Positions 1 through 11,900 of a stretch of DNA of 64,000 nt are shown piece after piece. Under the pieces are notes generated by a model. The model worked only from the letters and a program-made list of their open reading frames with translations, had not been told where the DNA came from and made no database searches. The stretch lies in contig ML986774.1 of NCBI GenBank assembly GCA_010094045.1, positions 29,467 through 93,466 on the forward strand, written 5' to 3'. The DNA comes from Lojkania enalia. Lineage: Eukaryota; Ascomycota; Dothideomycetes; Pleosporales. The stretch's first letter is position 1. The number at the start of each line of letters is the position of its first letter. A program made the translations under genes and the position numbers.

Positions 1-86
1 TCAAGAGGGGATATATATCTATGCTATGGCGCCAAAGCCTAACGCTAATACGCATGGGTCGTGTACTTAGTAGCCTTTCTATAATC

Positions 87-1984
87 TCACAGCTTCGCAC
101 CCTTCTCCCTCTTTGCCAACACCCTTAAATCCTTTCTCAGAATCTTACCCGCGGCACTTTTGGGAATCGCATCTAGAAAGACGACACCTCCCCTCAACTG
201 CTTATGACTTGCCACCTTGCCCTTGACAAACTCCACAATAGCCTCAGTGCCAATCTTCTTCTGATCAGCAACCACATACGCCCTCGGCACCTCATTCGTT
301 CCATCCTCTGTCTCCACCCCAATAACCGCGGCATCCAAAATTTCCTCGTGACTCAATAGCAGGGCCTCAAGTTCCGCCGGCGCAACCTGGAGCCCTTTAT
401 ATTTGATAAGCTCCTTCTTCCGGTCAACAATGTAGAACATTCCATTGCGGAATTCGGCAATGTCACCAGTGTGGAACCAGTCGCCAGTAAAACTCTCGCG
501 ATTGGCAGCATTGTTTTTGTAGTAGCCTTTGCAAACTACGGGTCCCTTGACAAGAACTTCGCCTGGTTGTCCGGGTTTGACATCTTTCCCATCATCGTCG
601 ATAATCCGGGCGAGCATATTGGGAATCAATGGAGAAACAGAGCCGGTGTCGTCGGTCATATCGAGGGGCATGACTGTTGCGGAACCTGTTGTTTCTGAGA
701 GGCCCCATGTTTGGCTGATGAAGCAATTCGGTCCGAGCTTAGCAGATGCAGCGTGCTGTAAATCTTTTCCAAGTGGTGCTGCCCCGGAGATGGCAACTTC
801 AAGAGTTTTGAACTGGTCGGTAACCTCTGGAGATTTGGCGATAAGGAGATAGATGGGTGGAACTGTAAAGAAGAATGTTATACGATATTTCTTATTGTAC
901 GCGAGGAACTCGGGGAAGGAGAAACGGGGCATCCAATATACGGTGCCACCCTGGTAGAAGGGGTTAATGAAATAGCCTTGGATGCCTGCGATATGAGCTA
1001 CTGGCAGATGAGCTATTGTTCGATATTCGAAGTTTGGGTTGCTCGTGGATATCCAAGATTTAAACATGTCCCCCGGAATAATAGCTTCGGCCACGAGGTT
1101 CCGATGTGATAGTTTTACGCCTTAGCCTGTCAGCAGTCAAAGCGTTGATTTCTGCTTCGTAATGCAGTTGTGATTACCTTTCGGCAGCCCCGTCGTTCCG
1201 CTAGAGTAGATCAATACAACCAAACTATTCTCCAGATCCTTTCTATCCGTGATCTTTCGCCACAATAGCCTCTTCTTTTCATCAACTAGGTTATCTCCTA
1301 AACTCCCATCTTCTCCCACAACTTGAAGATTCCACTCTGCTCCTTCTGACATGACCACGACCCTATTGCCGCCATTCTTTCCCCATCCAGCTTCCTCGGC
1401 AGCTTTTACAGCAACCTCCCTCGTCGCCTCAACGCATATTAATATCTTCGATTGGGCGCCCTGGATCTGCTTGCTCAGTTCCCCAGGTGTACTGGCTGCC
1501 GAGGCAGCCGAGAATACGCCGCCCGCGCCCACAATACCGTAAAACAGAACAGGAAGCAAGTAATTCCCCATTGATATAACAGACACGATATCTTGGCCCG
1601 ATCCATCGGCACCGATGTTAAAGTGTCTGCGAAGAGCTGATGATGTTGCTTCAGTGAACCGACGAATATGGGCGACGTTCAGTTTGAGTGTGGGGTCTAT
1701 CGCTGAGGCGTGTATTACAGTGTCGGGCTTTGCACAGGAGTATTCTGAGTCTAAATGCATGATGGTTAGAGAGCGCAAATGAAATACAACCACCTAGGCA
1801 ACCATGACGCGAGATCACGTGGTTCTTAACCGGGGTTCTATTAGGTTGCCAGCAAGAACATTCGGACTTATTGATAGTAGAACTGACCAAATAAGAGAGT
1901 TAGGAGGTCAACATCAGGAACAGGGTATGTCTTAGCGGCCCTGTAGATTATCCCATTGGGAGTCTTCTCCACAATTGTAGCCAT
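87..1984 (-). CDS. 4-coumarate-CoA ligase-like acyl-CoA synthetase, probably peroxisomal
   Basis: Adenylate-forming enzyme that activates a carboxylic acid (aryl or fatty) with ATP and joins it to CoA. Three exons on the minus strand fit in phase: 1984-1888, 1750-1178 and 1120-87, giving 567 aa, the usual family length. The first exon carries the family-type N-terminus (MATIVEKTPNG, then YPVPDVDLLTLLF), which decides the start. The AMP-binding P-loop reads YSSGTTGLPKG and is cut by intron 2 just before VKLSHRNLVAE. Further on are GWFHTGD, the hinge VDRKKELIKYKG and the C-terminal catalytic lysine in KSAAGKILRKDLR. The last three residues are AKL, a PTS1-type peroxisomal signal. Intron 1 (137 nt) is longer than its neighbours. 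The substrate cannot be read from the sequence; in fungi such proteins serve phenylpropanoid or beta-oxidation chemistry and are often loosely called 4CL. Confidence 0.9.
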
Positions 1985-2433
1985 TGTTTTATCGTCCCCT
2001 TTCTTAAATGGTCAGAAATCGTAGGTCACTCCAGCAGATTTAATGAAAACACACAAAGAATGGAGAGGACTGAAGGTTTACAGATCAATTGTTTTCTATC
2101 TGGGTAGGAGGTAAATAAGATTACATGAGCCCAGCTCTGAGGCGAGGCTGTTGTCAAAGGTTCCCCTCTCGAGAGTTTGATGTGCCTCGGCACTCGTATA
2201 TGACTAAGATGCCATGCGTCGATCTCGACGATTATTCGCTGTCCGTACTTGAGAGTCAGCGATACCCCGTCAGTATAGAGTACAGCGCAGATGAGTTATT
2301 GACTCATCCTATGGAAATTCAAAAGAGTTAGTTGTGTAACACCACAATATTAGTACCTAGGATCATAGAATAAAGTAGCGTCCCGACTCTGACGTGTGAG
2401 ATGGGCCCACCATTGCCGACTCAGCATCATATA
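1985..2433. other. intergenic, promoter side of the CoA-ligase gene
   Basis: About 450 bases between the start of the ligase gene and the stop of the La-like gene, both on the minus strand. It should hold the ligase promoter and the terminator of the upstream gene. I see no convincing gene or regulatory motif; the short plus-strand frame at 2125-2331 has no family features. Confidence 0.5.
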
Positions 2434-3734
2434 TTAACAGCTGGTGTTTACTTCGTTCTCACGAATGTCTTGAAGTGCATCACTGCCGGCCAGCTTGGAT
2501 TTTATTTTCTTCTGTCTTTTTCGTTTCTTTTTGTCGGTTCCCTTGACAGCAACTTCGTCTCCACTCCCTGCTTCTTGGTCCGTAGAATTGTTAGTAACCT
2601 TCCTCTTACTTGGGCCACTATTTGGATGATTAGAGATTGTCTGGAAGGCACACTTCTTTGCATCTTTGTTGGCTGATACCACTTCAACTACGAAGGATTC
2701 GTTCATACCGGTTTGAGGCCGATTTGTCTCGTCCGTCGCGACCTCTTGAGGGGTGACAATCTGTCTAGTCTCCCTAAAGCTCACGCCAAAATTACCTTTC
2801 CTACTATTTCTCATATGTTCATCAGGCCTCTCTTTCGCACGCAATTCCAGATACTCTTCAGTGCGTTTTGTATGCTCCACTTTTGTCAGAATTTTCCAAT
2901 TCTCGGGATGTCCTTTCTTTCTCCATTTAGCCCATACATCCGCATGTGTGACGTTTCCGCTTAAAATTACGAACGCGCAATTGTTGTACAACGTGTGAAC
3001 CGCTTGTATGGGAAGCCATTTTTGTTTCATGTGCCCATGCTCTTTTAGCCAATGCGCCACTTTAGCTGGGGTCTTGCACATATCCCGAGCATGGGGCTCG
3101 ACATAAATGGTTCGTTGTTCCCAAAACCCCAGGCCATCGTCGCTGACGATACTGGAGACATTCTTAGGAATGAATGGCAGCGGGTACGAGGACGGCTTAC
3201 GGCGGATATAGTAGCCATTTTTTGAGAGCTCCAATGTCTCAGGCAAGTATTCATGTATCGCTTGCTGAAGGCTGTACTGGGTGGCTACAGGCTTTAGGGT
3301 TGAGATGTTCGAATGCTCGAGAAAGGCAGAGAGGTGAATGTCTTAAGACGTGTTAGATAGGAAGCAAGAGGCAATAAGAGTCACGGCTTACATTTGTCTT
3401 CGCCGTCGACGGTCCTGTGTCGTTGCTTAAGCCATTGAGCTCCATCTTTGTCCTGCTGTGCATAGTCGGTGAACACCAACTCAATACCACATGCTAATTG
3501 AGCAAGATACTCCCGTGTGATAGGCCGCATCGTGAATTGGGGACCTCGCAGCCGATCTGAATGCTCCGTATGACGCTCCTCATTGGCTCTTATGTGCTGC
3601 GAATCAGCTGCAAATCCCACAGCTTCACGGTGGACACTCGGGGCGCCTTGCCCTACGGAAAATTTGTTGTATTCTGGCACGCCTTTGAGGCGGACGGATC
3701 GCGGGACGAACATGGGAGCGGTCGAACGAAGCAA
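2434..3734 (-). CDS. La-motif (HTH) plus RRM-like RNA-binding protein
   Basis: Two exons, 3734-3392 and 3341-2434, joined across a 50-nt intron, give 416 aa. Residues about 72-162 follow the La winged-helix pattern: IELVFTDYAQQ stands where La proteins have VEYYFSDENL, YIHLSAFLEHSNIS matches the second helix pair, and LELSKNGYYIRRK ends the domain. Residues about 190-245 look like a divergent RRM, with RTIYVEP as RNP2 and CAFVILSG as RNP1. The tail is disordered and strongly basic (KKKRKRQKKIKSKL), suggesting nuclear or nucleolar location. Known La-family proteins bind the 3' ends of RNA polymerase III transcripts or other structured RNAs. The family call is my inference from pattern and spacing, so a conserved fungal RNA-binding protein of another sort remains possible. 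The gene is divergent from the WBP11-like gene with 264 bp between the start codons. The start could also be the internal Met at residue 8. Confidence 0.62.
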
Positions 3735-3998
3735 AAGAGTTGAATGAAAACGGTTAGCTGTGAGAAGAAGAAATGAAAACAGGGTAGTCGCCTACTTCTA
3801 CCAGGTTCACGCGGGTAGGTTCATGAAAACTATAAGTGAAAGGCGTACCGAAACGACCAGGCAGTCGCGACATCATAATTTCGTGCAGGGGCCTCAATAC
3901 ACTAGTGTCTCCGCTTGCCAAAGCTCTCATTTCACCTACGACTACGACGTGTATCTAACAAACCTCCTTCCCTTCCAATTTTCTAGGCTCATAGCACA
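3735..3998. promoter_or_regulatory. shared divergent promoter region, La-like and WBP11-like genes
   Basis: 264 bases separate two outward-facing start codons, so promoters and both 5' UTRs must lie here. The part next to the WBP11-like start is pyrimidine-rich, common just upstream of fungal start codons. No defined factor site was recognised. Confidence 0.5.
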
Positions 3999-4880
3999 AT
4001 GCCTAAGGAGAAGAACTATAATCCAGTGCAGGCGGCCAAGAAGGCTGAGAAGGCTAAGCAACTCCGCAAGCAGAAGGCCACTGTACAAGCTCAGCGTAAC
4101 GAGAAGCTCGCCCGCCGCAACCCTAGCCGCATCCAGCGCGACATTGAATCGCTAAAAGGTCTCGAACAAACTGGTGATATCCGACCGCATGAACGGCAGA
4201 GGCTCGCGCAATTAGAAAAGGACCTTGCGGCTGTTAACAAAGCGCGAGAAGCTCTTGGGGATAGAGCGCCGCAATTTAGACCAGAGAGGAGGGGCGACGA
4301 TGGCGGCGGAGGCGGAAGAGGGAGAGGTGGCGGTATACTAGGGAAGAGGGGAAGAGACAGGCGCAGGAAGAGTGATGGAGAGGAAAGTAGCGACACGGAC
4401 AAGGATGTTAAAGATATCCCAATGCCCCGAGACACCCCTCCACCAATTCCGCGACGCAAGCGAGGACCACAAGACGAGCCTGAGCCTCCTCCGGAGCCAA
4501 AGAGGGCGCAGATTGTCTATGAAGCGGCACCGCAAGTGCGCAATCTCAGGAAGGAGGCGGCGAGGTTTATACCTGTTGCTGTGGCGCAGAAGATGAGACT
4601 CGCGAAGGGGCAGGTCGAGGGGAAACTACTAGAGCCAGATGAGTATGGCAAGCTTGAGAAGGAGGGATACATGAAGACAGGTGGGCTGGAAAATGCTGCA
4701 GATTATGAGCTTGAGGAGTTGCTGGGAGGGGCTGTGGAAGAGGCCGTGGAAGAAGCACAACACCACATGATGGTGGCGGAAGCCGAGGGAGAGATCAATA
4801 ATTTAAAGTCGGAGGACAATGTAGCGGAAAGGAAATTGCATCAGGTAGAGCTAGAGGAGGTCGCGGATGAGGACCTTTAA
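3999..4880 (+). CDS. WBP11-like pre-mRNA splicing protein
   Basis: Intronless gene for 293 aa. The N-terminus MPKEKNYNPVQAAKKAEKAK, followed by a Lys/Arg/Gln-rich helix through KLARRNPSRIQRDIESLKGL, is the signature of the WW-domain-binding protein 11 N-terminal domain. After a second coiled helix (RPHERQRLAQLEKDLAAVNKA) comes an RGG/Gly-rich stretch at about residues 95-125. Proline-rich patches suited to WW domains follow (DTPPPIPRRKRGP and EPEPPPEPKR, residues about 143-170). The C-terminal part contains RFIPVAVAQKMRLAKGQ and an acidic end. In animals WBP11 associates with the spliceosome and binds WW proteins such as PQBP1; the fungal role is inferred. ATG 3999 is chosen because it directly begins the conserved domain. 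Confidence 0.85.
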   Translation: MPKEKNYNPVQAAKKAEKAKQLRKQKATVQAQRNEKLARRNPSRIQRDIESLKGLEQTGDIRPHERQRLAQLEKDLAAVNKAREALGDRAPQFRPERRGDDGGGGGRGRGGGILGKRGRDRRRKSDGEESSDTDKDVKDIPMPRDTPPPIPRRKRGPQDEPEPPPEPKRAQIVYEAAPQVRNLRKEAARFIPVAVAQKMRLAKGQVEGKLLEPDEYGKLEKEGYMKTGGLENAADYELEELLGGAVEEAVEEAQHHMMVAEAEGEINNLKSEDNVAERKLHQVELEEVADEDL

Positions 4881-5279
4881 TCCGAGTATAGATTATACGA
4901 TTGGCAGTAAGATACCCCTCAGCTCACAACAATATACACATCAGGGTAAACAACCCCCAGACATGGAATGGCCTGCAATAATCTCCTTGACATCCCACCA
5001 TAGACATGAATGGTCTCTTCGTAGGGCGCAAATGATTGCACCGAGTCAATGCATCTCAGGAGATGCGTTACTCTCCCACAATCTGCAATAAAAATTAAAG
5101 CCGTATCACAAAGCGCACAGAAAACATTATTTATCGTTCGGAATGTCGTTCCATTCATTAGGTACCTAAGACAGTAGGGTATAATGATACATCATGATCC
5201 ACCTATCGTGTTCCAGCCGAAGTTTTCACCGATCGGGCCCAAAGTCGAATAAGGGATATAAAGACAAGAGTTACATCAT
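4881..5279. other. intergenic between convergent genes
   Basis: About 400 bases between the stop of the WBP11-like gene (plus) and the stop of the HSP9/12 gene (minus); it should contain both 3' UTRs. No further gene or repeat seen. Confidence 0.5.
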
Positions 5280-5690
5280 CTATTTCTTGTTGTTACCGGA
5301 GATGGTGTCCTGAACGGACTGAGCAGCGTCGCTGAGAGTGTCCTGGGCGGACTGGAGCACGCCCTTGCCCTGGTTTGAAGCATTGTCCGAGCCACTACGA
5401 GTAGCGTCACCAAGCTTTTGGGTAGCAGACTTGTTCTCCTCTGTACAATATTAGCAAAGCTTCGAAAGCCAATGAGTGTGGATGTAAACATACCTGGCTG
5501 GAAGGAACCAGCAGCACGGTCGTAAGCACCGGTGATGCCCTCCTTGGCTTGGTCGAGGGTGGACTTCTGAGAGTCAGGAGTGACCTTCTCCTGAACCTGA
5601 TCACCAAGTCCCTTACGCCTAGAGTGGGTCAATGAGGTGTCCGAAAATTCGAAATGTTATAGAAGGGATTGCTCACCCGAAGTCAGACAT
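5280..5690 (-). CDS. HSP9/HSP12 family stress protein
   Basis: Three exons at 5690-5677 (only 14 nt), 5618-5494 and 5440-5280 splice in phase to 99 aa. The protein begins MSDFGRKGLGDQVQEKVTPD, the hallmark of fungal HSP9/12 proteins. It continues with STLDQAKEGITGAYDRAAG and NKSATQKLGDATR, and ends in QDTISGNNKK. These are small hydrophilic proteins that become helical on membranes and accumulate in stress, stationary phase and spores; in yeast Hsp12 stabilises the plasma membrane. Without the 14-nt first exon the start would be misplaced at an intronic ATG. I searched the upstream region by eye for stress elements and found no clear run of heat-shock or STRE sites close to the start. Confidence 0.92.
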
Positions 5691-7795
5691 GTTGATTATG
5701 AGGCTGATTGGTTGCTTGTTTGAAATAGAGTTTGTTTGTTCAATGGAGTTGAAAGAAGTTTGTAGGCTTGTGTTGTGGTGAAGGACTAGGAGGATGCACA
5801 CTCGACGCTCTTTATGTATGCGGTCAAAGATCGATTTCTCACTAAAAAGGCGTACGCTACATCTACGTCATGGCTCGGAGGTACGATCGTGAAGATCTGG
5901 AAGCGGCTGGGCAGTTCACATGCGCCAGGTGCGTTTCGGCGTGCTATGAGAGCACGTTTTCAAGCCACCACGCGCCACGATTGGTCGATCGCCATAAGGA
6001 AACGATGCGATTCTCAAGACTTTTGCATGCCTAGGTGCGATTCCGCATCCAGGTGACATAGATCTACCCCTCCATCGATACCAACCGCTGACGTCGTTTC
6101 CTGGCACACTAACCGGAAACAGCCCAGTGTCCCGTAGTACAAAACGCAACTGAAGGTCTCGCCCTTTGTCGCCGCGGTGACGTCGCCCAAAACAATCACT
6201 GTAGGCGACAAGCAAACATGTGCAAAGCAGTAATCGCCCGTCGAGTGGATTGTAAGAGGTGGACGGATACCCTCTTGCCTTTATTTATGCAAGTTCCCAG
6301 TTTCCTCATTTGTCCACTCCTGGTGCCCGAAGGTTTCATCATCCTCCTTGGCAATGTCGTCGTTGGTTGCGGAGCCTGCGCACACCCACACTGCCCACTT
6401 TTCATCATCCATCATTGGTTCACTGTCATTTTCACTCGCCCTTGTAATGCGTGCCTGGTCGAGAAGACCTTCGTCTAGTGTCAAACGCATTAGAGGATTG
6501 AGAACACGGCAGACTCCCAGTTACACCTACTACGGAGCGCCACTGGGCACAGCAAATCCTACGATTCCCCCACGAGTTTTAGACATCCCAGAAGATGCCA
6601 GGCCTCCAGCCAAGTTGTCTAGAGAGAGACATCAGCGCCAATGCAACTCTTGCCCAAGTCAACTTTCTATGTGCAAGACAGACGGGGAATTGGACTAGAT
6701 AAACGTGAGCAGATAAACTACCATGTGCGCCGCTAATATGCAAGTACGACAATCTAAATACTAGAATTAACGCGTATTGCGACAAGTAAGATAATCAAAT
6801 GAAAAACAAGAAGTATGAAATGGGCGCACACGATCCGCAGCAGACGGATGTTCAAGACCTTGGATCTCAAGGGCAAAGCTTACATCCTGCTGTGCCTACT
6901 GACCTCCTCGTAGACAACGACCTGCCTTTTCCAAGGCTTATAACTAGTTTTCCCGAGACATCTCCCAAGGTGCTCGCCACGACAACACTCTAGACCTATT
7001 TTAGCCGCCACCCGCATTCGCTTTCGGCGCTGGACCAATAATACTCCGATAGTCCCTGAAACATGACTAGGCATTGTCAAGCATGTTCCTGATCAGCTCG
7101 GTTGATGAGGTACTTGTTCCTACCAATGGCTATCCGAGCATCCTGAGCCCAGTGTTTCAAAACAGCCATTATCACCAGCGCATGCTCGGAGTGTTTTATT
7201 ATTTGCGTGTGATTTGGACCACGTTGATCTTCAAGCCGGCCCTTTAATTATATTTCCTGGAAATATGAAATCGGCGAAATTCACAGTCATCTTTTCAACA
7301 AGCCTATCTCTTCTGCTTAGCCTCCCCAGAAATCATCGCTCGCCTGATTCCGCTGTGCCGCACGAGCTGGATAGACGCCCTGTAGGTTGTGTCCACGGGC
7401 CGTAGTCAGTTTGGCTAGGATCCAGATACCCATGGGGCTTTAGTACATCCTGCGGCGCGTGGGTAGGCGCCCCGGGAGGTTTCTAACTCTCTATCAAAGC
7501 TAATAGGTCTTTTTGTGGGTGCTACACTGGATACTTTCTCGGCATTATCCCTCACAGCCAGTTTTTCCACATCCACGTCAATATGCTAGGGTCGGGATCC
7601 TGTGCCCGGCTATGTTTGCGCTGTCACAAGCGGTGAAGGGGGTGAAGATAAATGGAGCTGTTCTCCTCTCCAATTCAGCTCTCTCTTCTCGATCATAGAT
7701 ATCAGACCCATTTCCTTTGATCTTTCCATGATACCCAGTTCGATACTTGCACTAGTGTTCCACGTTAATCTTAGTCTATTGGCACATTTTACACC
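5691..7795. other. 2.1-kb divergent intergenic region
   Basis: Lies between the HSP9/12 gene and the GH76 gene, which point away from each other, so both promoters are here. The only coding-looking stretch is a 69-codon acidic frame at 6281-6490 on the minus strand, listed separately. The rest holds no recognisable gene, tRNA or repeat. Confidence 0.5.
6281..6490 (-). CDS. possible small acidic protein, doubtful
   Basis: An uninterrupted 69-codon frame starting MRLTLDEGLLDQAR. It has a Asp/Glu-rich, Trp-containing composition (MMDDEKWAVWV, KEDDETFGHQEWTNEE) that is less random-looking than the overlapping frames. I recognise no family. There is no supporting signal apart from composition, and no clear promoter or splice site. 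It could be a small real gene, a lone exon, or chance. Confidence 0.22.
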   Translation of the reverse strand: MRLTLDEGLLDQARITRASENDSEPMMDDEKWAVWVCAGSATNDDIAKEDDETFGHQEWTNEETGNLHK

Positions 7796-8935
7796 ATGAA
7801 ATACCCACAATCAATTCTATGTCCCCTCCTCTTCATTGGCTCTGCTGTGGCCGACCAGTACGTGGACAATGCACATACTGCCGTTAAAACGCTACAAGAT
7901 AGATGGTACGATGCCAATAACGGATTATGGTATGTATTCCTGGCGGACTCAAAAAAATTCCTGTATTAATACTCATCCAGGAAGGTTGACACAGAATCCG
8001 GACACGTCTGGTGGCAGTCTGGTAATATGATTGAAACCATTGCAAAATTCGGCATTCATGACCCCAGTTTCAAACAAACCGCCTCAGACATTGTAGCCAA
8101 TACCTACGCTAAAGCTGCCAATCAATTTGGCGCCAATAATTGGATCAATGACTTTTACGACGATAATGGCTGGTGGGCTCTCGGCTGGATTGCATCTTAT
8201 GATTTGACTGGCGACGTCAGGTACCTCAACACCGCCAAAGACATCTTCGAAGACATGACTGGTGGCTGGACAACACCATGCAATGGCGGCATATGGTGGA
8301 GTAAGCATAAGGAGCACATCACCGCCATCTCAAACGAATTATTCCTTTCGGTAGCTGCCCACCTCGCAAACCGGGTCCCGGAGAACGAGAAAGCTGAATA
8401 TCGTAATTGGGCAATCATGGAGTGGGACTGGTTCAGCAAGTCCGGCATGATAAACGGCGATAATGTGATCAACGATGGTATCAGAGTCGATGATTGTCAG
8501 AACAATGGAGAATGGGTATACACGTACAACCAAGGCGTGGTTCTAGCCGGTCTCTCTGAGCTTGCAAGGGCAACTTCGAACGGCTACTACATCGAACAGG
8601 CATACCGCATCGCTGGCGGCGCTCTGAATGCACTTACCGATAACGGCATCCTCATCGAGAAGGTCCCCACTCCTGGGGGAATCGGGGATCTCGACGAGCA
8701 AGGAATGATGTTCAAGGGCGTTTTTGTGAGAGGTCTGTCCACACTTAATGAGAATGCCCCTAGGCAAGACTTTTGGGAATTCCTAAAGAGGAATGCAGAT
8801 TCCGTATGGTCGAAGGATAGAGATGGTGAGGGCGTCATAGGGCCCAGATGGCAAGGTCCTAGTGGTTTGGCTTTAACTACAAGCCACGCCTCTGGCATCG
8901 ATGCTTTGGTCGCAGCTGCTCAAGCCAATGTCTAG
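7796..8935 (+). CDS. secreted glycoside hydrolase family 76 (alpha-1,6-mannanase type)
   Basis: Two exons, 7796-7929 and 7981-8935, separated by a 51-nt intron, encode 362 aa. Residues 1-19 form a signal peptide (MKYPQSILCPLLFIGSAVA). The mature protein follows the GH76 alpha/alpha-barrel pattern: WWQSGNMIETI, then NDFYDDNGWWALGW with the paired aspartates D105-D106 that serve as nucleophile and acid/base in this family. Next come PCNGGIWW, AISNELFLSVAAHL and the late motif TYNQGVVLAGL. No C-terminal hydrophobic tail or GPI-attachment site is visible, so it is probably secreted rather than wall-anchored like yeast Dcw1/Dfg5. The likely substrate is alpha-1,6-mannan, in the fungal wall or from other fungi; which of these is not shown by the sequence. 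Confidence 0.9.
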
Positions 8936-11900
8936 GGAAGTCTGGGTCGATGTTGCGACGTATTTTGGCTGTCACAGGCACTCAACTATGACGACCATAC
9001 GTGGGGCTGCTTAATTTCTTCTATCACGTTGTGTTTTGTTATATACCCAGGATCGTGTTGATTGACCTTTTATTTGCTTCTGAACAGCCTCAAGGTCCGA
9101 TCGCCGCATACCACGTGGTTTCTAGGGATTTTTCGTCATGATGTTTCAGATTCATGATATTTTATTGTACGGAATTATTTGCTCTATGTCTGTCGCTTAC
9201 ATATTAGGTATCGACTCCGGTTATAAACTGGGTTTATCGGCGCTTCCTTGTATTTTCTTGTTACGAGTTCACGACCTATACTTCTTACTAGAGTCACTGT
9301 ATCTGGCATCGCAAATCCCCGATACCCATCAAATACAATTTCTATTCGTTCAATTAATGATACTAGCAAATAGCTCAACAACTACAAATAAATATTCTAG
9401 ACATCTGAACGTGGCACGGGCGCATTCCCTACATCTCTAGCGTGGGATGACCGTATTCATGTTCACTTGAGTAGCAAGGCTTAATTAACTATAGAACATA
9501 TTATGACCTTTCTATTTTTCTGTAAATGATTTGTCTGCCATGTGTTTCCAGCATCACCGCCAGACACTAAGCGGCCGACCCAGTCATCCCACAAGCCAAC
9601 GTGGTCAAAATCTCTCGCCCTCAACCTACTCCATAATTCTGTCACCCTGACATTCGTTTTCATATTTAATAACCCCAGTCGCTAAAGCCTGTAGGAGAGC
9701 AAAAGAGGTGTTGGATACTGCTGTATCTCGCTCCGTGTCCATTCAGTTCAACGACGAGGCGTGATAAGGTCGCAGGACTGGATATGCAAGGATGAGCAGC
9801 TGCGGGGGCGTCATCCGAGGGGTTCCGAGTCCCTGTGGTATTGATGGAACCGCATGACCAACGATGCGGTATCGATCTTTATGTGAATCGTACTGTAATC
9901 TTGTGCATGAGCTTGGGATCTGATAGGTACTGAGAACTGGTGGGGTCGACCCTGAATGGGAAGTGCGCGTTTAGGGGTTTGAGTGGTTTGGTGAGGTGCG
10001 GGGTGATTGGCTGGGATTTTGTGGTAGGTAGTAAGCAGCCTAGATTAGGGATTATTTCATACTTTGAATTTTTTTTTTTTTTTTTTTTTTTTTTGGAATG
10101 AGAGTTTGGTTTGATAATGTAGATATTTCAAAGGTGCTGCAGTACAAGACCGGTTGTCAAATTAGAAATATTAATAACAGAGGCCGACTAGTTGGTCACA
10201 CAATGTCTAGATAAGCATTTGTTCAACAAAATTATGTACTCTTGAGCAAAATTTCAATCTCTATTGATAGAATCATTGCACCGCCTGGGCCCGTCAAGTA
10301 ACTTACTAGCGATTTGTGGCCATGAGAGTCGAGCCACTCTACCAAGTTCGTCCTCATAAATAGTCCCAACGCTTTTACCAGAGATATATCACTCACGAAC
10401 TCGTAGAAGGATAAAAGTTTTGGGATTACAAAACCACAGTCTTGCGCATCCGTGAGCATGATACAAAATCATTTTGATGCTCTTCCGTGATGGAGTACGG
10501 ACTCCATTAGATAGAAATATAGATGACGTTTGCGTCATTTGTGCTAGTGGTATGCATTATCGTTCCTCAACTTACATTTTAAAGTATATCGATTGGGTAT
10601 GAAATGAAATTTGGGGATATATGAGCGTTCATAAAGATAGGGACGAAAAATGTGGGAATAATATTGGGGAGTTTAACCCTACTCGTGCGAGGTCTCTAGA
10701 AGCGGAGATGCGGGTCTCCTAATATAATACTGATTGGCGGGACCTCGGAATCTTGAGAAAATAGCAATTGTTAGAAATTAGGGAGAATATATTGAGCAGT
10801 CAGCGCAATAGTTGAATATTAAGTTTGTAAATATCTGTCAATACTTTAGTCATCTCTCCAGGAGGTAGTATCCTTCGCAAGGCGAGGAACCTTTTAGTAA
10901 ATGTGACCCTAAATTATCTAAATGTGATGCACCATTTACACAGATTCTTGGAGAGAACAACTTGGATTGGCGTCATATGCAGTGTTGCGAGCGGTCGAGC
11001 TAGAAGATCGATCAAAAGTTCGGTTAAAATTTATTCTAATAATCGGTATCCATTTTCATAATCCCGTGCCTAATCTATATTCGACGCAAATTGATTGGTA
11101 CCTATCACAAATATGCCAGCGAGCCGGTTCATAAAACTGTATCTTGTGTTTAGAGACCTAATGAACACCCCGTTCGTTAGCACTTAAGTAGTACCCCTCT
11201 CGCTCTCTTAATCATCTCGGCGATTAAACCCCAATAAACTCTCCACTTCAACTACCGCTCAGTTGGCTAGCCAGTTACACTCGAAGATTTTGCCGATTAT
11301 CTATTCAATAATAGTCAAAGATATCCCCTTAGCTAGTCGTTTAGTAGCTGTTAGAACCCCAGTAATTACACGACATGCGGATCAAAGAAAATTGACACTC
11401 ACGGAGCCCTTATTAGAGTTCGAATGTCCAGACACAGAGAACTCTCACTCTCATTCTGCTTCTCACGTACCACTATCAGCCATCACTACAACATATGCAT
11501 GATCAGAATCACCCTCCGCTGTCACCCTACCGCGCCTCTCCACGCTATCAGATCCACAGCAAACAAATAATAGAATACAAACACATCATTTTATCTCTAT
11601 ATTCACGGGCTAGATACAAACTACGTCATATCAGCGTTCCATACAACGGATTTGTATTATCAAACTACACATGCAGTGTAAGTAAACCAATCGCCTTAAG
11701 ATAATTTAATGGAGCGAGTGCCGATACATATATATTATAGCGCTACTACAATTCTTCGTTAGATGATAATATCCTATACTACCTTGAACCGGGGAAATTA
11801 CGAGGCGAACATACGTAGATATATTCCGAGTTAAGTGTACTACAAATTTCTACACTGAAACTACATCCTATAAACGGTTAGACAAATTAAGTATCATCAG

